Source of the DNA: JBFXAN01 sp050184225 | GTDB taxonomy: Bacteria; Chloroflexota; Dehalococcoidia; CAUJGQ01 | Assembly (NCBI GenBank): GCA_050184225.1 | Contig: JBFXAN010000159.1 | Span: 1-14,659, forward strand | Direction of reading: 5' to 3' | DNA length: 14,659 bases | Shown: positions 6,075 through 11,194 of the stretch, in pieces | Layout of the letters: every line of letters begins with the position of its first letter | Position numbering within the stretch: the stretch's first letter is position 1 | The notes under the pieces: model-generated | What the model was told of the DNA's origin: nothing | The model's database searches: none | What the model saw: only the letters and a program-made list of their open reading frames with translations | Made by a program: the position numbers and the translations under genes

Positions 6075-6126
6075 CTGCTTGACTCGTCAAGTGTGCTTGG
6101 CCCAAATGCCGGGGCTGGACGGCGGG

Positions 6127-6657
6127 TCAGGCGTTGCTTCGGTATTTGGACCGTTGGGCGAGCTGTTGCGCTCCTACCTGTTCGGCGCTGCGGCCATAGA
6201 TATGGGGCACGTCCCAGTCGTTGATGCCGGAGTAGGTGTCGATCTGGCTGCGATGATGGATGTCATGTTCGGTCATCATCATCAGCACGCGCCAGCCGGA
6301 GATGGCGGCGTCTGAGTCGATCAGATCGACCTTCCGCTCCAACCAGGCGGCCGGTGTCCCTTCGAGCAGACGGCGAAACTCGCAGGCGCTCGACTCCAGC
6401 GCGGGCAGCCAGAGCTCGCGCCGGCTGACGTCGACCGGTTGCGGGAAGATCCAGCCTTCACCGCGATAGGCGCTGGCGAAGTAGAGGCGGGAGCTGGCGA
6501 TGTGGCCGACGATGCTGTTGATGCTCCACGCCTTCTCACCCTCACCCGTCGCCGGTTTCCAGCCGTTCGCCTCCGGCGGCAGCGCGCCGACATCGCGCAG
6601 CGCCCGCCGGTTGACCGCGTCGAAGTAGCGGAGGAAGGCGTCGATGGAAGTAATCAT
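6127..6657 (-). CDS. DinB-like four-helix metal-binding protein
   Basis: A 176-residue protein of the DinB/YfiT-like superfamily, four-helix bundles that often bind a divalent metal through three histidines and in some branches act as thiol-dependent S-transferases. The predicted ligands are visible: His52 in the helix NSIVGHIASSR, and His131 and His135 in the late-helix signature EHDIHHRSQIDTY. Length is normal for the family. The ATG at 6657 has GGAG 7 bases upstream. The specific reaction cannot be told from sequence. It lies downstream of the FGGY kinase gene on the same strand, separated by the heptamer repeat at 6687-6757, so linkage of function is not implied. Confidence 0.8.
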   Translation of the reverse strand: MITSIDAFLRYFDAVNRRALRDVGALPPEANGWKPATGEGEKAWSINSIVGHIASSRLYFASAYRGEGWIFPQPVDVSRRELWLPALESSACEFRRLLEGTPAAWLERKVDLIDSDAAISGWRVLMMMTEHDIHHRSQIDTYSGINDWDVPHIYGRSAEQVGAQQLAQRSKYRSNA

Positions 6658-6686
6658 GGCTCACTCCGTTCGCCGGCAATGGGGAA

Positions 6687-6757
6687 TGGGCAGTGGGCAG
6701 TCGTGAGTTCGTAACCCTACTGCCTACTGCCCACTGCCCACTGCCCACTGCCCACCC
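6687..6757. repeat. Heptamer-built inverted repeat (TGGGCAG units)
   Basis: The right arm at 6719-6753 is five tandem 7-base units on the plus strand (ACTGCCT, then four ACTGCCC) followed by ACCC. The left arm at 6687-6701 is TGGGCAG-TGGGCAG-T, the reverse complement of two units. The arms can pair over about 15 bases with a 17-base spacer and register slippage. Architecture matches the GTTAGCC element at 1093-1210 although the unit differs. The right arm encodes the last residues and TAG stop of the FGGY kinase. Confidence 0.88.
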
Positions 6758-8247
6758 ATCTCATCGGCGATGAGGCGGGCGTAGAGATCCTGCTGCCTGG
6801 CGAGGGCTTCTTGATAGTACGGGATGTGGTTCGGCTGTGGGGTGACGGCGTCGCCGGTTCTGGGGTTGGGGCGCGGCGTGTCGGGGGCGAGGACGTCGAG
6901 GGCGATCAGGGCGGTGCCCCACATGGTGGCGTTCCGTTCTTCGCTGCGGGCAACGGGGCGGCCGAGGACGTCGGCGACGATCTGAAGCCAGCTGGGCGTG
7001 GTTTCGACGACACCGCCGCTGGCGACGACGCGGGTCGCCAGCGGCGCGACTGATGCCAGCTGATCGGCGATCAGTCCGTAGCGGAGGGCAAGTCCCTCCA
7101 TCGCACCGCGCCAGAGGTCGGGCGCGCGGGTAGTAGCGGTGATGTCGACAAAGGCGGCGCTGGCGGAGGTTGCCCAGCCGGGGCTGCGCTCGCCGGTGAG
7201 GAAGGGCAGGACAGCGGGCGTGCCGGCGGCGGGAGGCGACGCCAGCAGCGCATCGACGGCGGCATCTTCCTGGGGAAGGTTCAGGTTGGTGCGCAGCCAG
7301 AGCGCCAGCCGGCCGGCGTCATTCAGGGCGCCGCCGAGCAGTGATCGGCGACGATCGACGCGATAGCACCAGAGGCCGGCGGGAATCTGCTTCGGCACAC
7401 CATCGACCAGGACGCGGAGGGCGCCGCTCGTGCCGGCGGCCAGGGCAAGCGTGCTGCTGTCTGAGGCGCCGCTGCCGACGTTGCTGCTGAATCCATCGGC
7501 GACGGCAGGAAACCAGCGCGCTTCTGCCAATGCGGGCCAGCGTCGTGCTGCCTCGGAGCCGGACCCATCCAGTGGTTCCGTGGTGTCGTGGAGAGGCGAG
7601 AACTGGTCGATGCGCGCGCCCGATGCCGCGATCATCGCTTCGTCCCAACAGGCGGTATGACGGTTGAGCAGGCCGGTCCAGGCGGCGGTGGAGTAACTGG
7701 CCGCGTGCTGCCCGAGGAGGCGAGCAAAGATATACTCGCCCAGCGACAGCCAGCGGGCAACCCGGTTGGCGAGATCGGGGTTGGTAGCGTAGAACCAGCG
7801 GAGTTGTGCGGGAAGGTAGCTGGCGCTGATACGGCAGCCGGTCCGCTGTTGCACCACTGGCTCGTCAAGCTCTGCGCGGAGAGCCAGAACCTGCGCGGAC
7901 GGGCGCGAGTCGGCGTAGGTGAGGCAGGGGGTGAGCGCCACACCGTCCGCGTCCACGCCGACCAGGGACGAGGCGAACGTATCCATCGCCACCGCCCCGA
8001 TCCGGTTCCAATAGGTGCCTGTCGCCAGCGTCGCGTCGATCACCTCAGAGACATTCCGGAGCACGAGGTCGGGGTCGAGCACGGCTGAGCCGTCGGGTCC
8101 GCTCTGGATCTGATGCGGTGTGCGGTGTCGGGTTCGGCGCAGCGGCGCGCCGGCAGCGTCGTAGAGACGGGCACGGCTGGCACTGGAGCCGATGTCGAGC
8201 GCCAGCATGAGCGGGTCCTGCGCCTTGCGAAGGGAGACTGCTGCCAC
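6724..8247 (-). CDS. FGGY-family carbohydrate kinase (gluconokinase/xylulokinase-like)
   Basis: A 507-residue sugar kinase that would phosphorylate a pentose, hexonate or polyol using ATP. Motifs: the N-terminal phosphate loop LALDIGSSASRARL, sugar-site segment TYADSRPS, LSLGEYIFARLLG, catalytic Asp251 in VADGFSSNVGSG, LALAAGTSGALR, LPFLTGERSPGW, and the adenosine motif VVASGGVVETTPSWLQIVAD. Length is normal (about 490-520). The GTG at 8247 has AGGA 7 bases upstream. An ATG at 8208 would give 494 residues beginning MLALDIG, as many relatives do, and also has AGGA nearby, so the start is uncertain. A TATACT box lies on the minus strand at 8281-8286 without a good -35. The last ten residues (GGQWAVGSGQ) and the stop come from the heptamer repeat. 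Exact substrate unknown. Confidence 0.88.
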   Translation of the reverse strand: MAAVSLRKAQDPLMLALDIGSSASRARLYDAAGAPLRRTRHRTPHQIQSGPDGSAVLDPDLVLRNVSEVIDATLATGTYWNRIGAVAMDTFASSLVGVDADGVALTPCLTYADSRPSAQVLALRAELDEPVVQQRTGCRISASYLPAQLRWFYATNPDLANRVARWLSLGEYIFARLLGQHAASYSTAAWTGLLNRHTACWDEAMIAASGARIDQFSPLHDTTEPLDGSGSEAARRWPALAEARWFPAVADGFSSNVGSGASDSSTLALAAGTSGALRVLVDGVPKQIPAGLWCYRVDRRRSLLGGALNDAGRLALWLRTNLNLPQEDAAVDALLASPPAAGTPAVLPFLTGERSPGWATSASAAFVDITATTRAPDLWRGAMEGLALRYGLIADQLASVAPLATRVVASGGVVETTPSWLQIVADVLGRPVARSEERNATMWGTALIALDVLAPDTPRPNPRTGDAVTPQPNHIPYYQEALARQQDLYARLIADEMGGQWAVGSGQ

Positions 8248-8341
8248 GACCAGATCCTACGTACCGGCTTCTGATCTCTGAGTATAGCCGCGTTGCGAAA
8301 CCGATGGTGTGACGCGAAGATGGGATGCGGAGTGAGGGCCG

Positions 8342-9751
8342 ATGACCGACGCCGGACGCACAATACCACGCCCCGGGATTGTCGTCGCCGGCGCCACCAG
8401 CGGCGCCGGGAAGACGACCCTCGCTACCGGCCTGATGGCGGCGCTGGCGGCGCGTGGGTTGCGCGTGCAGCCCTTCAAGGTCGGGCCGGACTATATCGAC
8501 CCGTCGTATCACACCGCCGTCTGCGGCCGGTCGTCGCGCACGCTCGACGGCTGGATGGTAGGTCAGGCGGCGACGGTCGAACTGTACCATCGCGCCGTGG
8601 GCGATGCGGACGTCGCCGTGGTCGAGGGGGTGATGGGGCTCTACGACGGCCGCTCCGGTGGGGGCGAGGAGGGGAGCACGGCGCAGGTGGCGAAGCTGCT
8701 GGGGCTGCCGGTGCTGCTCGTGATCGACGCGGGCAAGTCGGCCCGGAGCGTCGGTGCGACGGCGGCCGGCTTCCGCGCATTCGACCGGGATGTGCGGATC
8801 GGCGGCGTCATCCTGAATAACGTCGCGTCGGAGCGGCACGCGGAAGTGGTGCGCGATGCGGTGGAACGAGAGGCCGGTATTCCCGTCTTCGGTACGCTGC
8901 CGCGGGACGAAGGGCTGCGATTGCCGGAGCGGTATCTCGGTCTGATCCCGGTGACAGAGGGTACGACCCCCGAGGCCTACTTCAACCGGGCGCGGGAGCT
9001 GGTCGCGCGACATGTCGATCTGGACAGGGTGTTCGCCCTCGCCGCGACGGCCGATCCGCCTGAGCCTGTGGCGCCGGCGCTGTTTCCGGCCACGCCTCAA
9101 CCGATCCGGGCACGGATCGCGGTGGCGATGGACCGCGCGTTTTCGTTCTACTATCCGGACAGTCTTGACCTGCTGCGGGCGTGGGGCGCGGAGATCGTGC
9201 CGTTCAGCCCACTCGATGACCCGACACTACCAGACGGATGTGACGCTGTCTACATCGGCGGCGGCTTTCCGGAACTGTTTGCGGTGCAGCTTGCCAGCAA
9301 CTCGCCGATGCGTGACTCGCTGCACCGCGCCGCTGCTGACGACCGTCTGATCTATGGGGAGTGCGGCGGGTTGATGTATCTGGGCGAATCGCTCACCGAC
9401 GCCGAGGGCCGGACGCATCGCATGACCGGCCTGCTCCCGGTCAACTCGACGATGAGCCGCAGCCGCCTCACGCTGGCCTACTGGGACCTGGTCACCCGCG
9501 ATGCAGGCCCATTCGTCGCATCCGGCCACCATCTACGCGGCCATGAGTTCCACTGGTCGGTTGCGGACCGCTCGCCGTCCGAGGATGAGGCGATGTACGA
9601 GCTTGAGGGTGTCGGGCGGCTGGAGGGATTTCGGCGTGGCTCCGTTCACGGTTCGTACGTTCATCTGCACCTGGCGTCGGATCCGGCCCTGGCGCCGGGA
9701 CTGATCCATGCAGCCTTACATGCGGAGGTCCGCCGGGATCGGCTGGTATAA
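8342..9751 (+). CDS. cobB/cbiA: Cobyrinic acid a,c-diamide synthase
   Basis: A 469-residue ATP- and glutamine-dependent amidase that converts the a and c carboxylates of (hydrogeno)cobyrinic acid to amides during cobalamin synthesis. The N-terminal dethiobiotin-synthetase-like domain has the P-loop GATSGAGKTT (Lys24), the substrate motif KVGPDYIDPSYHT and VVEGVMGLYDGR. The C-terminal class I glutamine amidotransferase domain has the nucleophile Cys341 in YGECGGLMYLG and the histidine pair in GSYVHLHLAS (His441, His443). Length and domain order are normal. The ATG at 8342 has GGAG about 9 bases upstream. It is divergent from the FGGY kinase, with 94 bases between, too short for a complete cobalamin riboswitch. 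No other corrin genes are in the window, so it may serve a scattered pathway or corrinoid salvage. Confidence 0.95.
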   Translation: MTDAGRTIPRPGIVVAGATSGAGKTTLATGLMAALAARGLRVQPFKVGPDYIDPSYHTAVCGRSSRTLDGWMVGQAATVELYHRAVGDADVAVVEGVMGLYDGRSGGGEEGSTAQVAKLLGLPVLLVIDAGKSARSVGATAAGFRAFDRDVRIGGVILNNVASERHAEVVRDAVEREAGIPVFGTLPRDEGLRLPERYLGLIPVTEGTTPEAYFNRARELVARHVDLDRVFALAATADPPEPVAPALFPATPQPIRARIAVAMDRAFSFYYPDSLDLLRAWGAEIVPFSPLDDPTLPDGCDAVYIGGGFPELFAVQLASNSPMRDSLHRAAADDRLIYGECGGLMYLGESLTDAEGRTHRMTGLLPVNSTMSRSRLTLAYWDLVTRDAGPFVASGHHLRGHEFHWSVADRSPSEDEAMYELEGVGRLEGFRRGSVHGSYVHLHLASDPALAPGLIHAALHAEVRRDRLV

Positions 9752-9852
9752 TCAGAAGAAGAAGCCGCCGCCATGACGCCTCGGCAACGACCATGATAGT
9801 TCACATCATGTGCCGGATCGAGCGACAGGGCGCCGGTAAGCGTAGGTGTTGC

Positions 9853-10077
9853 ATGATCTTTGAAATATGGGATACGGAATCCGGCAATCGACTTGCCGAA
9901 TATCGCTCCGAGATCGACGCGATTGCGTTCGTCAAGACGGTCATCGATGCCTATGGCGACGAAGCGGTGGGACAGTGGGAGTTGTTCGAGTTGCTGGATG
10001 ACGAAAGCCCGCGTTCGGTTGCCTTTGGTGAGCAACTGGTAGAACTTACACACGGCCTTTCATCAACGCCGGCTTGA
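9853..10077 (+). CDS. Small hypothetical acidic protein (74 aa)
   Basis: A 74-residue protein beginning MIFEIWDTESGNRLAEYRSE. The ATG at 9853 is preferred over the one at 9793 because TAGGTG lies 6 bases upstream and the extra N-terminal 20 residues look non-coding. The sequence suggests two short beta strands (IFEIWDT, RLAEY), a helix (EIDAIAFVKTVIDAYG), a strand (WELFELLDD) and a final helix (SVAFGEQLVEL). I recall small proteins of this style (xxVWDTxTGNRLxxY...EA) as uncharacterised genes in Chloroflexota and Actinomycetota, but could not check. It is convergent with the frameshifted gene at 10081, with three bases between the two stop codons. Function unknown. Confidence 0.6.
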   Translation: MIFEIWDTESGNRLAEYRSEIDAIAFVKTVIDAYGDEAVGQWELFELLDDESPRSVAFGEQLVELTHGLSSTPA

Positions 10078-10080
10078 ATT

Positions 10081-10439
10081 CTACACAAGAACCACACGCG
10101 CGACACAGGCAAGCAACGCCTCCGGCGTGGCGGTAACATCATAGTGCCCGCGACTCCCTTCGGTTTTCCAGAGGTCGAACGACTTCGGTTGAGCGATTGG
10201 AATCCTCAATTCGGCGATATATTGACCCAGTCGCATATCCCTCGATGCCCGTGCGATTCGACGTGCGCCTTCCTCCGTATCGAACATCGAAACGCAGTCC
10301 CAGCTGCGCCGCTTGTCGGGATCGGCAATGATCGCCTTTGCGGTATCCTTCCCAACGCCTCATGTGATTTGAAGTCGTCGATGGTGGGCGGATTGGTCTT
10401 CACGACTCGAAAGAACCGACGAGGTTCGAGAGTACTTTG
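10081..10439 (-). pseudogene. Frameshifted small gene, uncharacterised (RVVKTNPPT...GHYDV)
   Basis: Two overlapping minus-strand frames read as one protein broken by a one-base shift. The upstream piece (from about 10439, with a GTG at 10403) gives RRFFRVVKTNPPTIDDFKS then HEALG. The downstream piece (to the stop at 10081) gives KDTAKAIIADPDKRRSW and then MFDTEEGARRIARAS, LGQYIAELRIP, GHYDVTATPEALL. Adding one G to the GGGAAGG run near 10346-10353 joins them as EALGKDT. The joined protein would be roughly 107-120 residues. I have an unverified recollection of intact relatives with FYRVVKTNPPT and GHYTLWGDP motifs in similar bacteria; function unknown. No good ATG precedes RRFFRVV in its frame, suggesting further damage. 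Either a genuine pseudogene or a homopolymer sequencing error. Confidence 0.5.
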
Positions 10440-10594
10440 ATCGATCGCTCAATCACCCATGCGCCCCGGTGCCTGCTACGGTACCAACCGGGTTTCATTG
10501 TCGGCGGACAGCGTACCGGGCCACTCGATGTAGCGCAAACTATATCGCCGGCTATGCATCCGCTCGTTGAACTCGAATGACGGTACTCAGTCAT
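10404..10594 (-). pseudogene. Damaged partner gene coupled to the AbrB-like gene
   Basis: The ATG at 10592-10594 overlaps the TGA of the AbrB-like gene (ATGA), the usual sign of translational coupling. The frame from this ATG stays open for about 64 residues, but its middle (HSSSTSGCIAGD...) looks like frame-shifted noise. The neighbouring frame gives sensible protein there: FEFNERMHSRRYSLRYIEW then PGTLSADNETRLVP, stopping at a TAG. The first frame resumes sense with GWYRSRHRGAWVIERSIKV. The simplest reading is a gene of about 60-65 residues carrying two roughly compensating indels, so the open frame survives but the centre is scrambled. I do not recognise the family; it does not look like a PIN, MazF or RelE toxin. 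It is followed by the frameshifted gene at 10081-10439. Confidence 0.42.
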
Positions 10595-10881
10595 TCCGCC
10601 TCTTCCAACCCACCCAGCATAAACAGGTCTCTCTCGGAGAGACGGCGGATGCGTCCTTCGCGGGAATCTATCAGTCCTCGCGCCACCGATTCGAGCTGGT
10701 CGGGCGTGAAGTCAACGGAGTCTGGTGTCCGTGTCGTTGCGGAACGGAGCACGAGTACGCCGCCGTCTGCATCGACTTCTAACTCCAAGGCGGTGACTCC
10801 GGTCAGACCGAGCGAGCGACGAACATCTTCCGGCACGATGAGCCGTCCGGATTCGTCCATCACTATGACGTGTGTCTCCAT
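10591..10881 (-). CDS. AbrB/MazE-type (SpoVT-AbrB) DNA-binding protein, antitoxin-like
   Basis: A 96-residue protein. The N-terminal swapped-hairpin AbrB domain (about residues 2-48) is clear: HVIVMDESGRLIVPEDVRRS then LGLTGVTALELEVDADGGV. The C-terminal half (SVDFTPDQLESVARGLIDSR...LFMLGGLEEAE) is a separate helical tail of the kind that binds a toxin in VapB/MazE proteins. The ATG at 10881 is chosen over one 15 bases upstream because GGGAGG precedes it by 7 bases. Its stop overlaps the next ATG. Such proteins usually repress their own operon by binding a palindrome in the promoter, and a 22-base palindrome lies about 53 bases upstream. The partner gene appears damaged, so this may be an orphan antitoxin. 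Confidence 0.82.
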   Translation of the reverse strand: METHVIVMDESGRLIVPEDVRRSLGLTGVTALELEVDADGGVLVLRSATTRTPDSVDFTPDQLESVARGLIDSREGRIRRLSERDLFMLGGLEEAE

Positions 10882-10933
10882 CGTCCGCCCTCCCACACGT
10901 TCAACGCCGCTTCCACACCCACATGGTACGCTT

Positions 10934-10955
10934 CCGCGCCATCACGATGGCGCGG
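10934..10955. promoter_or_regulatory. 22-bp perfect palindrome (CCGCGCCAT-N4-ATGGCGCGG), candidate operator
   Basis: CCGCGCCAT (10934-10942) and ATGGCGCGG (10947-10955) are exact reverse complements around CACG. It lies 53 bases upstream of the AbrB-like ATG, where an autoregulatory operator would be expected. It also lies within or next to the putative MarR remnant on the plus strand, so an old MarR operator or a simple hairpin are alternatives. Confidence 0.38.
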
Positions 10956-10963
10956 GAGGGGTC

Positions 10964-11125
10964 GCCGTTGCGCTCTTTGAGGAGACGGAGCGCCTGCTAT
11001 TGTAGTACCACCCCGCCATCCACTCACTCGACCGCGATCTGGTCGCCGGCCTCAGCCGCGATGAGTAGGAGCCGCTGTTCAAACTGCTCGCCCGCATCCA
11101 GGCACGGCTCCGTCCATCGGTGTGA
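10964..11125 (+). pseudogene. Remnant resembling the C-terminal helix pair of a MarR-type regulator
   Basis: One plus-strand frame reads VAVALFEETERLLL, a TAG stop (11003-11005), YHPAIHSLDRDLVAGLSRDE, a TAG stop (11066-11068), then EPLFKLLARIQARLRPSV and TGA at 11123-11125. The D-R-x-L-V-A-G-L-S-x-x-E pattern followed by a leucine-rich helix resembles the dimerisation helices that end MarR regulators. Two in-frame stops and no preceding HTH make it a decayed fragment at best. It is part of the 313-base gap between the AbrB-like gene and the large regulator, which otherwise shows only the palindrome at 10934 and the ribosome-binding site at about 11183. Confidence 0.28.
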
Positions 11126-11194
11126 TCCGTTCCATCTCTCGTTACCAGGAGTACACTACCCTGAAGATCCGGCGTCTGGAACGAGGACCACGCC

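Noticed and set aside
8248..8341. Cobalamin riboswitch upstream of the CobB gene
   Set aside because: Only 94 bases separate the divergent genes and no B12-box-like sequence was seen.
8045..9100. A 351-residue minus-strand frame overlapping the kinase start and the CobB gene
   Set aside because: It overlaps the coding P-loop and substrate motifs of CobB and shows only Arg/His-rich shadow composition.
10404..10594. PIN-domain or MazF toxin behind the AbrB-like gene
   Set aside because: Neither frame shows the acidic PIN motifs (xxDTNxL) or a MazF-type barrel pattern. The residues that make sense belong to an unfamiliar small protein.
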